Below are positions 31,459 to 41,550 of a DNA stretch of 64,000 bases, piece by piece. Within the stretch, counting starts at the first letter, position 1; every line of letters starts with the position of its first letter. A model generated the notes under the pieces. It saw only the letters and a program-made list of their open reading frames with translations. It did no database searches and was not told where the DNA came from. The stretch comes from Cercophora sp. LCS_1 (lineage: Eukaryota; Ascomycota; Sordariomycetes; Sordariales; Lasiosphaeriaceae), in contig JAPZLL010000077.1 in NCBI GenBank assembly GCA_036250225.1, positions 1 through 64,000 on the forward strand, written 5' to 3'. The translations under genes and the position numbers were made by a program.

Positions 31459-32094
31459 TTTGGGCGGGGACGGAGCAGAGTTTGGGGCGCGTTTGCCGTA
31501 CTAATTCCCTTTCGCGCTCTTACTATCCAAGCCTTTTCTACAAATGGGTACCTGCGCTTGAGTCTTGAATCCAGAATCAGCAATGTTCAGGACCACTGAG
31601 CGCCGGCAGGAAAGAGATCTTTACTATAGTGAAGGCGAAGAAAGGGTTAAAAGTGAGGGCGAGATAGAGGAGGTAATTGTAGTGGGAGGTTTTGATACTA
31701 AACACCAGATATCTACCCATCGCAACCTTTTGTAAGCCTCAAAAACGTCCGCTTTGGGTAATAAAGTGGGTCTGGATCTTCCTTTGACCGACCCTGCTAA
31801 ATCGACTGTCAATCTCGTTAAATCGATCGTCACTAAACCCTTTTTGGATGGGGCCAACTTTGTCATGTCCGAAATCGCACTTGCTTGAAGCCATCAACAA
31901 CGGCCAGACCAACGATCCTTACAGATTCCTAGTGCAGTCAGTCCTCAGATAACGTTACTCAGTTGCCAAGAGACTCAGAGACCCCAAAGACGCCGTCAAT
32001 TGCTATAAAAATTGACAGAAATTGGCCAACCCCAAACCCAACTCAACCACGTGACTAGACTAGAATTGCCCCCCATTCCCAACTCGTACAAAGT
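31459..32094. other. Intergenic region, nothing identified
   Basis: Several overlapping short frames without motif. Base composition changes to more AT around 31620-31760. Confidence 0.45.
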
Positions 32095-33304
32095 CTAGAC
32101 TTGTCTCTGGAGCTGACGGACCTGTTCCTGCAGCATGGCAATTTGGAGCTCCCGCTCCCGCTCCCGCTCCTCCAGGATAGCAAGATGGTAGGTTGCGATA
32201 TCCCCACGCTCCCGCTCATGCTCAGCTCGCTCCCGCTCATGCTCAGCGCGCTCCCGCTCATGCTCAGCTCGCTCCCGCTCACGCTCAATACTCTCAGCCA
32301 TGGCGTACACATTGTCCTCCTCACCGTCACCCGGCTTGTATGTTCCTTGATGGATAGCGCGGGCATTGAGGAAAATCTTCCGAAGTCGCTCGTACGTGAG
32401 GATGACCTGAGGATCTCTGTTAGGTGTTAGTTTTTTTTTTCCCCCACAAGAGTTGGAAAACAAACCGTTGAACACCAGCAGCGGTCTCGGCGGCCGAAGG
32501 GCGACAAAAGGCAGTTGGTAAGCCTGCAGGACCGATAAAATCGGATATGTACAGACCAACCTCGCCCTCGGGTTGCTCAACTAGGCTGTCGTCGCAGATA
32601 GTCTCGAAGTATTGAACCCAGGTGCCTGCTGTAGTACCATCCGCCACGCGCAAGGCGATTTTAGCCCTATTCGCCTTAGGATACTGTGCATCAAGCACGA
32701 TAGCGGCCTGAATGTCCCCCTCACTGCACTCAATGTACTGAACGACCTTTCTCTCCACGTGGCTGCGAGGTTCACTCTACGACACCTCGCCGACCAGGGA
32801 AGGAAGCTTGTTTATGACTGAACCAAATGCAAAATCGGCTTGCTTGAGGATTTTCTCTTCCTTGTCGATATCGGTCGTGCCGAAATCGAGAATACGGTCA
32901 ATAATATATTGGCGAAGAGCGGCGTCGTGAATCTTGGCAACAAAGCGAGCGAGACAAATTTCGGCATGGTTGCGCGCGCGCGCCAGCATCTGGTGATGCA
33001 GGCTTGTTTCGGCCATAATGTCGATATATGCAATACCGGACTGGTAATCGTACTCGAACCGCTGGATCTTGATTTGGTCAAGCTCAACTAGCTTCTCGTT
33101 GATACGCGCACCCAAGTCCCGCACAGCGTCGGCCGGGTAGTGCAGGCTGATGATCGACTCGGTACCGTCGCGATGGGCGTCGACGATGTGCTGAATGATT
33201 TGGTCGAACGAGTAACCGTCAACTGAAACAATGTCAATGTACGACTCAGACTTGGACTCGAGCGAAGCCATGGTGTCGCAAGAAGAAGCGCGCGCGGCCA
33301 TCAT
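32095..33304 (-). pseudogene. Unknown gene with coiled-coil tail, interrupted by an in-frame TAG
   Basis: The two-exon model, complement of 32466-33304 and 32095-32416 (49-nt intron, CTAACA branch, AACAG acceptor), keeps one frame for 386 codons except for a TAG at 32777-32779 (codon 176). Protein-like sequence continues on both sides: SVINKLPSLVGEVS before, VQYIECSEGDIQAAIVLDAQ after. The first half has IDIVSVDGYSFDQIIQHIVD and FEYDYQSGIAYIDIMAET; the second has WVQYFETICDDSLVEQPEGE. Neither half matches a family I know. The tail has three to four exact copies of the heptad RERAEHE followed by LQEQVRQLQRQV, a strong coiled coil. The start was taken as the MMAARA methionine because the upstream frame only translates a 15-base tandem repeat. 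Either a recent nonsense mutation, a stop that is read through, or two genes. Confidence 0.55.
32208..32289 (-). repeat. 21-base tandem repeat encoding coiled-coil heptads
   Basis: About four copies of a 21-base unit (plus-strand word GCTCCCGCTCATGCTCAG) encode RERAEHE. Because the unit is one heptad, copy-number change lengthens the coiled coil without disturbing register. Confidence 0.9.
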
Positions 33305-33347
33305 GGCAGAATGTTCGCTAGCGATGGAATCTTGGGAAGTGGTGTTG

Positions 33348-33431
33348 TGATGGAGGAGAGGATGATGGAGGAGAGGATGATGGAGGAGAGGATGATGGAG
33401 GAGAGGATGATGGAGGAGAGGATGATGGAGA
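33348..33431. repeat. 15-base minisatellite
   Basis: About five and a half copies of GATGATGGAGGAGAG lie just upstream of the preceding gene's start. Its minus-strand translation is HHPLL repeats, but no ATG opens that frame, so it probably belongs to the 5' leader. Confidence 0.9.
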
Positions 33432-34488
33432 GAACTCACTGACTTGGGTTACTAGGTGGGACGTGCGAAGATATTTTTTCTCGCACGGTGATACTGCGAG
33501 TTTTGGTGTTGAGGGACAGTGCGCCAAAAAGGTGAACACGGTCGGTGTGGGGCACAAGAATTCACAGTTCAACCCCAGCCCTGATCCGCTCCTGCCAAGA
33601 AAGAGGGGCAATGGCCAAAAATCCCCACAATGATGTCATCACATATATCGCGTGGTTTGGCTGATTGAGAGCCATTTCCCACCAAATGCCACTATTCCCA
33701 ACAGGTGTGTCGCCTGCGTGAGGGCAGGGCGATTGATGTGCGTTGGCATTTCTCCCGAGGTCGACAGGTCAATTTGCCTCGAGCGCGAGAAGACGAGGCC
33801 ACTGCTCTCTCTCTTGGTTGTTGTCTCTCACTCCGGATCCGCATCGGTATTCATGTCACTGGGAAAAGGAAAACGCCCATCGTCGGGGACTACTTTCTGC
33901 CTGGCTGGCTCACCATGATACCTCCTCCTCGCTATCACGGCCATGTCCTTGCTCTCCTCTCTCAGTATGAGCTGGCTACCTCTTGCATGGAGACGGATGT
34001 TGTTCGGGGTCATGGCAGAACTGTCCGAACATAGCAAGGGAGAAACGTGTAACGACCGGTCGATCGGGCCTGCGAGCTCGGGGCAGGCGTCAACTAGGTT
34101 GGGAGGGTTTCTCAACAAGGGGTGAATCTCGCGATCGCAAGTAGTTAAAGGGTACTTCAGCACAGGCGTGCAAAGCAGTGTTGTTATTGCTGCTGGAGGA
34201 GGGAGCTACCTTCCTTGACCCAGGTGCACAACCCGCACCCGCGTCAGCTTTAGGGCGAGGAGGGGCGGGAACGAGGTCAGGAAATTTCAGAGGGAACTGG
34301 ACTCGAGAAGAGGTCAAAGCCGAAACAAAGCAAAAACAAAGAGACCCGAAGCAGAAATGGAGGAGGAAGGCATTTTGTGTCAGGCCGGTTAGAGTGAATT
34401 GGAGCCACTCACAGGTCGGTGCAGCGATCTACAAATGGGGTGGAAATGCCACCGAACAACAAAATTCCCCCCTCCCCACCGTGTGAGC
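33432..34488. other. Intergenic region, no gene recognised
   Basis: Short open frames on both strands, none with a motif or intron logic. Confidence 0.45.
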
Positions 34489-34924
34489 TCAATCGTCGCA
34501 CTCAACCAAGCCCACATCAATTGGTGGTGATGCTCGGAAGACAAGTTTGATGACGACTTTTCCTGTCGGCTTGATGTTTGAGTTTGACGGCGTTGAAGCT
34601 TGGATGGCCAAAGTCACATGCATAGCATTGCTGCTGTATTTGAAGCGAGGCATCCTCAATGGACAACATGGCCTGCAATGATGTGGCCAGAGTGCCAGAG
34701 GGGGAGGGCTCCGCCAAGGCCAGCTCCGAGACCTCGCTGCTCGAGCACCCGACCGGTGACGTTGGGCGTGAGAAGTGGCTGGTGACAAGGTGCTCGCCAT
34801 AGTAGGGCTCCTGGCGGACGCCAAGGATCCTCCTCATGCCCCTGCGTCTCATACTCCTTTCGGCCTGGAAGTGTGAGGTGGTGAAGGGAGTGAAAGTCCC
34901 AATGCTGGGATTGTTCTCCATCAA
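34489..34924 (-). CDS. Possible small hypothetical protein
   Basis: A minus-strand frame from the ATG at 34924 gives MMENNPSIGTFTPFTTSHF, followed by an Arg-rich stretch and a Ser/Leu-rich stretch (SSEVSELALAEPSPSG) over 135 residues, ending at 34517. A second frame, ending at 34489, would give an alternative C-terminus (GKVVIKLVFRASPP) if spliced. There is no family match; the call rests on length and composition only. Confidence 0.25.
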
Positions 34925-35015
34925 TAAGCGAATTTATCAACAATTGAGGCTTGTGCAACTCCTGAAAACACGATTTTTAGTCTCCTTGGCTCTCAAACCC
35001 CTGCATTTCAATTTC

Positions 35016-35700
35016 TCAACCGTTATAGCGTTGCCTGCATCGGTTGAGGCTATCTACAAGTTGGTTGAGGCTCCTACCGGCACGTATTTGCTCTACCTCC
35101 ACAAATTGCACCCTGATAGTGTTCCAAGGGCGCCAAACGGCTCCCCTACCGGCCATGGCTTTTGATTTGGGGACCATGTCTAAGTAGGAGATCCATACCT
35201 TCTGACAATCCGTCGCTCCAGCCAGATTTGCATACGGCTTGTCCTTTCCGCCGACGCTGAAACCCAAAGACATCGGCACGGGGCTGAGCTGGAAAACGCC
35301 TCCCGCCGCCGACTCAGTCTTTGCCTCCGTCTTCGGGTCAGCTTTCGGATCTGTCTTTGGGCCGGGCGCCGCCTGACTTTTCGCTTGCTCACAGTGCACG
35401 TAGCGATGCCGCAGACGCGCATCTGTACAAATCGGGACCATCACTAGTAAAGTTGGCACTTTTACAACGTGTCCACAGCGTGGCCGAACTCACGGCGGCC
35501 TCATGTTCCAGAGATACCAAGGACGAAGGGTCCACAAGCGTCCCCGTCGACGTCTCGTCTGGCTCTGCAACAGCAGCCGAGAGCTGAGTCGCATCCGCCG
35601 TCTTGGTTCGGAGGCCGAGCGAGGTTGTGCTTCTCGGTGATGTAGAAGGCCCATAGAGTCGGATTGGGCTTGCCCAAGTAACGATTCTAGATGGAGGTGT
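35016..35700 (-). CDS. C-terminal part of an unknown gene, Lys/Pro-Asp repeat
   Basis: An exon at 35016 to about 35425 encodes RLRHRYVHCEQAKSQAAPG, a PKTDPKADPKTEAKTE linker, then SLGFSVGGKDKPYANLAG and WNTIRVQFVEVEQIR. Upstream, the frame SLVSLEHEAAV (about 35490-35600) precedes a textbook GTGAGT donor, with an acceptor (TACTAG or TACAG) just before the exon. Spliced, it reads VSLEHEAAVARLRHRYVHCE. The 5' end is not resolved. It lies directly downstream, on the same strand, of the large bacterial-like locus and could be its last part or a separate gene. Confidence 0.4.
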
Positions 35701-36210
35701 ATGAAGCCATCTCGTACGTGCGGCGTCGGTGAGGATCCTGGAAGGGCACTGGTGTTGGCAGGAAACGCGATGCAGCTAGCAGATTGCTGGGCAATGGGAT
35801 GTCTGCCCAGATACTTTATCTGGAGCTGTCACTCTGTGGAAAAGAGAAAGCCAGGGCTAGACAGGTACGCACCTACTAGTGCAAAATTAGGTGGAAATCG
35901 CCGCCGCAAAGCTGAGGACTGGAACACACCTAGCAGCAGGGAGCCCCGTGGCGGAAAGCGTTGATGAATATTCGTTTCCCGAGATGGGCGCCATAACCGC
36001 TCCTTTTGTGTGGGGCCTGGATGGACAGATCGACGAGCCAAGACGGGCGGGCCCGGCCGGCTGGAATGTCTCAGCTAGCTACATGCTCGCGCGGCATCTA
36101 GATCACAATCTAGATCCAAAAAAAAAACACCACCCAACTGGAGGAGAAGCGCTGCTCGTCGAACCGGACCTCGAAGACGCACAGCAGTGCACCATGCGAA
36201 ACGAAGTGCA

Positions 36211-39200
36211 TCAAACACCTTGCCATGGCAGGGCTGTACCCAAGGAACCGATTGAGTCATTGACCAACGAGGCCCTGATATCATCAATAGGATACCATCT
36301 GTTTGCCGGCAGCGCGTAGGACTCTGTCTCTTTGATGACTGCCTCTCCCCGCTCCGGAGTGACATGTGCCAGTCGGAGCACAAAGCTGCAGTCTTTGACG
36401 AGATTGGCTGGAACATGGCCTTTCTGGCTGCGGGGGACAATGCGGAGCTCGAGCGTCGTGTCATTCCCCCCCATCAGCACATTGAAGCGCAGGCTGCTGA
36501 GCATAGACGGGCCTGGACCGGTGTAGGTCTCAAGCGGGTTCCAGTCCCCGACAGCAGGCTTGGTCCCTAAGCGAGGACCTCGCGGGACGCGGAGAAGTAT
36601 CTCCTTCAGCATGAACGATGTCTGTCGATCAATTAAATCGTCTGGCTGTATGATCGAGAATACGAGATCAAGGGGTCCACTGGATGCCGATGCCCGGATC
36701 TCGTTGTTTCTCTCCGTGCCCACCGGACAGACCGCGTAGGTAAATTGCGGCTTATCCGCCATATGCTCTCTCCCATCATCCATTCTCCGCATGTCCCGTG
36801 TTGGGGTTCTCCTCGGTTGCGATGCATTCGCAGGTGGGTTTAGGAACCTCTGAGGACGCTCCCGAGGAAGAATGTGGTGTGGGGGCATGTCTGCCCTATT
36901 CGTCACTTGCAGTCGGTCTGGCTGAGCCAGCTCAAACAAGCGATCAACACCCGGATGGGTAGCTCTCGCGGCAGGACGGGATTCTCCCCCATGAGCCCAG
37001 AAGTAGCAGGCGTGCGTCTGTTGCCTGCCCCACAAGAAGGGACGGGGTGGTGGACCCTTGGCCGACGCATCCTGTTTTCGAACGAAAGGGTTGCCTGGTG
37101 GGAGCAAGGGGGGGGAGGGGCTTGGAGTGGTCACCCGGGTCGCTTGAAAGTTTGGCTGTGTAGGCCTTCTTCCATCGCAGGTCCAGCTTGTCCAAATCCA
37201 GATGTGCGCCGACTGTAAAGGTCTGCTGATGCGGCGGCTGTGTGAGCGTGAGAGTGGGCATCTGCTCCCCGGCCTATGCACGGTCGAACAGACAGAGGAG
37301 GATACCGCTACTAATTATCTCCTGCCGCAAGATAGATGCCCGCATGCGACGCTCGGCATGCTCAGGAAATGGGGCCTCCACCTTCATGTCGGGGAACTGC
37401 GTTCCCAGATCCGAACGAAGTAGGAACCCGTACGACGGGATCTGAGGGCGATATCCGAAGCCCTGCATTTCGGTCTCCAGGTACTTGTTGATGGCGATTT
37501 TAAGGGCAAGCCGGAGGAAATCGTCCGATTGGGAGATGTGATTTGCTAGGCTGAAGGCGCCGTCGATCAAGCAGTCGATCCAGTTGGCATCAACGTGGAA
37601 GAAGCGGATCGACTCCTCCGGCAGGAAGCTCAGATCCGGAATCAGGTAATGCGGGGGGACACCGAACAGGTACATCCTGTCTAACACCCGCGAAGCCACG
37701 ACCATCCAGTCGGCCGATGCCGGCGAGCCGAGTTCGTCAAAAGGGTAGTCCGGCTGTCCCGATATTGTCACCCCGAACTTGAATGCGGTCCCGGCAAGCC
37801 GTCGCGCTTGCTTTGCCGCCTGAACCTCCATGGTCTCCTGAATCTTGTCGTTGTCATAAGACCTATCGATAGCTTCTGTAAGTAGCTCCCCAAGTTCGGG
37901 CGACGCCTCGGTCGGGAGTAAAGCATGTAGTCGCTGTAGGGTGGGGATTAGGTTGCTGATGACATCTGATTTGGAAGTATAGGAATCTCAGCTGTTGTGT
38001 CGTTTACTGCCCACGCCAGAACTCGATTTCGCAGCCGGGAGAGTGACATCGTGAAGTTCTGGTCAGCTAGTGCCAGCGTCTTGCCCAAACTCCACGCAGC
38101 AGAATACGTGATATCAAGAAGGCCTGTATCAGGATCCAGGATCTGCGTGTCGGTGCCACAGTTTGTCATGGCCGTCCATTCGGGTGTTAAAGCGTGTTGG
38201 ACGAGATTGGGGACAAAGGCCCCGCGAAAGAACGCCGCCGCTGTTTCGCCGGTGGGGGTTCGGTACCTTGTCAGGGTGTAGCCGTCAAGAAGTCGCCTGG
38301 TCAGCTTTAGGGCGCGCGGATTGCTGCCGGAGCTCGCTTTGGCTTTGATAGCCATGTCGCCCGGTGCTCTGAGAAGGCCGGTGTTGAGACCCACTCGCTA
38401 GAACCCATCCACGGCACGGCGTTGAAGCTATTGACAGGCATGGCCGTGTAAGACCAGGCATACAGCGGATTCAACGCAACAATGCGGATTCCGCTCTGGT
38501 CCAGCTCGGCCCTGTCCATGTTGTTCCACCCCTCGAGGGAGACAAGGTGGGCTATGGCGGTAGTCGGCTGGTCACTCAGTGGTCCAACCCGATGAGGGAG
38601 GACAACGCTGAACAGCCCCCGTTCGTACTGCGCCGAGGCTGCCATGCCAGCAGTCTTGACGTGGCGGCGGGCGTGAGCGAGATGCTCGTAGCGAGTCAGG
38701 TCCGGTTTTGTGTGACTTTTGTCGACCACTCCGTTGTCGAATTTCGCCATCAGTAGCTTGAAAAGAGACGACGAGGTGAACAACACGGCCATGGAAGGGT
38801 CGGCTCCGGTTTTGTCGTGCCTCCGTATCGGGGACAGCACCGCCTTCTTGTCTATCTTGTCAACATCCGAGTATGCCATATTGCAGGCAAAATTGGCGTT
38901 CTGCTTGATGGGTCGTCCTGTCTCCGCGAGCACAGCCATATTTGTTCCCCGAAAGATGGCCTCGGGCCCGTTGAGGTCTTTCTGGCCAAGACGGACCTCG
39001 TGCTCGCTGAAGACGAGCAGTGCTGTCCACCGAGTTCTCTCTCGTACGCCTTCGTCGCCTGTTCCGGGAATTGCGCGCTCCCACGGCATGTGCGGGTCAG
39101 AAAAGACGATGTGTGGGAGAGCTTCGGGGGCTGCCCGCTCGCCGTCGACGGGGTTTGTCGAGTGGACACACCCGCCAGGAAGCACGTAAGAGGGTGCGTC

Positions 39201-39518
39201 GGCATTGAACTGTTTTGTCGTGATCCGTGGCTGAGACAGCGTCTGCGGGTCGGGAGACCCTTCCTCCTCCTTCGCGCCGGGGGCATTGACACTCTGCGTG
39301 ACGGAGACGGTGTGAACACCACCATCCAGACCACGAGGGAAGAATGAGTACAGCTTTTGGTTTCCGTCATCCAGGTGCTCCAGACCGGCGTCGTCTTTTC
39401 CGTCGGATGTTGAAGGCTTAGGTGCTGGTTTGGGATGCTTCAAACCGTACGCATGCCGAAGCGTTGAGGAGCGAAGTGCGTTAGAGAACATGCCATCGTC
39501 GGACGGCGGGGATGTCAT
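36211..39518 (-). pseudogene. Large decayed gene resembling uncharacterised bacterial proteins
   Basis: Consecutive minus-strand frames form one long gene: 39518-38395 (FSDPHMPWERAIPGTG, TRWTALLVFSEHEV, GLFSVVLPHRV, AHLVSLEGW), 38394-37948 (GLNTGLLRAP, YRTPTGETAAAFFRG, CGTDTQILDPDTGLLDITYS, AWSLGKTLALADQNF), then about 37965-37274 (FGVPPHYLIPDLSFLPEESI, FFHVDANWIDCLIDGA, ILRQEIISSGILLCLFDRA), 37273 down (PTLTLTQPPHQQTF), and 36765-36211 (FTYAVCPVGTERN, WYPIDD). These motifs, from memory, match large proteins of unknown function in actinobacteria and cyanobacteria. Breaks: a 14-base insertion with frameshift at about 38389-38407, a frame change near 37980 that may be an intron, an in-frame TAG at 37274-37276, and a frame change at about 37110. 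The gene therefore looks inactive as a single protein. The start ATG at 39518 is uncertain. Confidence 0.65.
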
Positions 39519-40674
39519 GTTTTCGTTTTCATGGGTCGTGACACCTGGATGGGTTGCAAAGAATCTGGCGCAGACTGTGAGGTCAGTGCAGGGGTCGGGC
39601 CAAATGGAAGCAAAACAAAGCCCTGTTTGTCCAGTCGGAGGAAGGTGCACCTGAGTGAGCGAGAAAGTTTGGTCGCAGCCGTCTCCGTTCTCGGACTGGG
39701 GTCACCAGACCACCTGCCTCCTGCCGCCAGCAATTGTCCAAGTCAGAGATCCTTTCACGCTGACCTTCTCGGGTCGTGGTGTTAGACCTACTGGTACCAG
39801 TACCAAGAGCGGCGAGGCCAGTACTGTATCTGCCAATCAGAACGTGCAGGTGCTTCTACCTGCAGCTAAGGTATGTGAGAGATGCTGTCCGAAGCAGGGA
39901 ACAGGAAGACGGCCAGTCCTGTCAAGTGTCAGCGCCCGGCCAGCCCGGTGGCCCCGGCCATGTCGGACTGGGGACGCCCCGATTCCTGTCTTCACCTCCC
40001 TGTCTCCAGAAATGCGGACTAGCAAACACACGTTGCGCTAGGGGTCAAGTGAGAGGGCGGGTGAAGATCCTAGAAAAGACCCTGTCCTATTTCGCAGGCG
40101 CGGGCGCCGCCTAGACGAGTTGGGGACGTCAGATGGGGTTTCAAGCAGGCGGGGCATGCCGCAGCGAGATCGCAGTGGCGCTCTAGGATGGTGGTAGCGT
40201 ACCCCACTTTGGGCCCAAGAGACGGCCTAAATTCCACGACAAATCATGCCAGTCAACAACGATGCTGACTTGTATTATTACCTTATTTTTAGGAGAGGTC
40301 TATTGTTTGCAAAGTACTAGACTATGAAGAAAATAGTCCTGTATTGTCGCTTCCCACTCCGAGGAGGGTCTCTGGAGGGTTGTCCCTTCCACCACTGCTC
40401 CATACGCTCAGCTCCCTCCCAAGGCTGCTTTTGCCGTACATTGTCGTGATCTGCTTGGAGGAATAGTCCCAGGCGGGGACATTACTCGCGTTGGTCGACC
40501 TCATTTTGCGGGCAGAGAAGATAGAGTGCGTGGACAAAACCGACAAACTGTTGCAAGAGAATCAGCGTTGTAACATGTAGTTAAGGAATTACTTAGGTCG
40601 AACCGGGCTGCAGCAGGAAGTCAAGAACGAAGATGTTGCAAACTCGATTGTCTCAAAGCCGTGTCTTCTCAAGG
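39519..40674. other. Intergenic region, no gene recognised
   Basis: Upstream of the large minus-strand locus. The frame continuing above 39518 may contain part of its first exon (CARFFATHPGV). Nothing else is recognisable. Confidence 0.4.
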
Positions 40675-40898
40675 CTAGGAAAAGGGAAGAAAAGCTATGT
40701 CAGCATTTGTGCATTGGTATGTAGATGGGAATGGACGAGGAAGGAAAACTCACCGACGATCGGGGGGAAGCTGATGGCCACCAGGCCAAGAAGAATGTTG
40801 GATTGGTGGGCCTCCTGTCGGTTGAATGCGAAAAAAGTTGCTAAACCTGCGAGGGCAAAGAGGGCAATTGTGCCAGCGTCAGGCTCGTTGGGGTCCAT
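40675..40898 (-). CDS. Predicted 54-residue membrane microprotein
   Basis: The first exon, complement 40754-40898, encodes MDPNEPDAGTIALFALAGLA, TFFAFNRQEAHQSN and ILLGLVAISFPPIV. Two hydrophobic segments are separated by a short polar loop. A GTGAGT donor at 40753, CTGAC branch and ATAG acceptor at 40695 give a 59-nt intron and a short last exon ending in LPFS. Tiny two-helix proteins of this sort occur in fungal membranes, but no family is recognised. The intron quality is the main support. Alternative acceptor 20 bases further would give a longer tail. Confidence 0.45.
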
Positions 40899-41070
40899 GT
40901 TGGGAATGTGACTTGTGATGAGGAAAACGGTAACCAGGTGTGCGCTTAAATAAAGTGGAAAGAAGAACTCCATTTTGTTTTGCTGTGCTCCACTTGATAG
41001 CATGGTGCATTCACCGGAACATTGCCCCACTTTAAATTCTCCCACGCGGAGGCTCCATCGTAGCTTTCTT

Positions 41071-41098
41071 CCTTTCCTTTCCTTTCCTTTCCTTTCCT
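41071..41098 (+). repeat. CCTTT pentanucleotide microsatellite
   Basis: About five and a half copies of CCTTT lie 150 bases above the F-box ATG, in a pyrimidine-rich promoter-like stretch. Confidence 0.9.
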
Positions 41099-41247
41099 CA
41101 TCTTGGAATTGTACACAACTGAGCCACGATTGCCGCGGCACTGCCTCGGTTCCTGCCCTCAGCCGTGACGCTACTTCCAATCCATATACCCAACACACGA
41201 CTTTTTTTTTTCTTCCGATTCGACCTGTCAGTTTGTCTTTGCGAAAG

Positions 41248-41550
41248 ATGGGCAGCCTGGGCAGTAGCATTGCTTCCCATCCGGACTTAAAGCTCCATTC
41301 GCCTTCCTGGAACCCGGACAAGACGCCGTGCCTTCCGAGTCCTTGGCGTGACTTCAATTTTGGCTCCTCTGCCCGCCGGGATAGCGGCAGAGCAACCAGA
41401 TTTCCACTTTTAGGCCTTCCAGTGGAACTTTTGTACTATATAGTCAAGTCCCACCTACCTAAAGAGTCGGTCGCAGCGCTGGGCATGACTTGCAAAGCCA
41501 TGTTGGACTTGGTTAGCCCACAGCTTCGCAGACGAGACGGTGACTGGTAA
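41248..41550 (+). CDS. Truncated F-box protein
   Basis: The frame gives 100 residues from MGSLGSSIASHP. Residues about 58-95 (RFPLLGLPVELLYYIVKSHL, then PKESVAALGMTCKAM) are a good F-box, the Skp1-binding motif of SCF ubiquitin ligases. The protein ends only a few residues after the F-box, so no substrate-binding domain remains. Typical fungal F-box proteins of this type run to 250-500 residues. No continuation was found in other frames downstream. It could act as a stand-alone Skp1 binder, but a truncated pseudogene is more likely. Confidence 0.65.
   Translation: MGSLGSSIASHPDLKLHSPSWNPDKTPCLPSPWRDFNFGSSARRDSGRATRFPLLGLPVELLYYIVKSHLPKESVAALGMTCKAMLDLVSPQLRRRDGDW

Noticed and set aside
33348..33431. 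Regular repeat array considered as CRISPR
   Set aside because: The 15-base units are directly adjacent with no spacers, and the DNA is fungal; it is a minisatellite.
33306..33439. N-terminal extension of the 32-33 kb gene with HHPLL repeats
   Set aside because: The frame is opened by GTG, not ATG, and only translates a 15-base minisatellite; the MMAARA methionine downstream is a better start.
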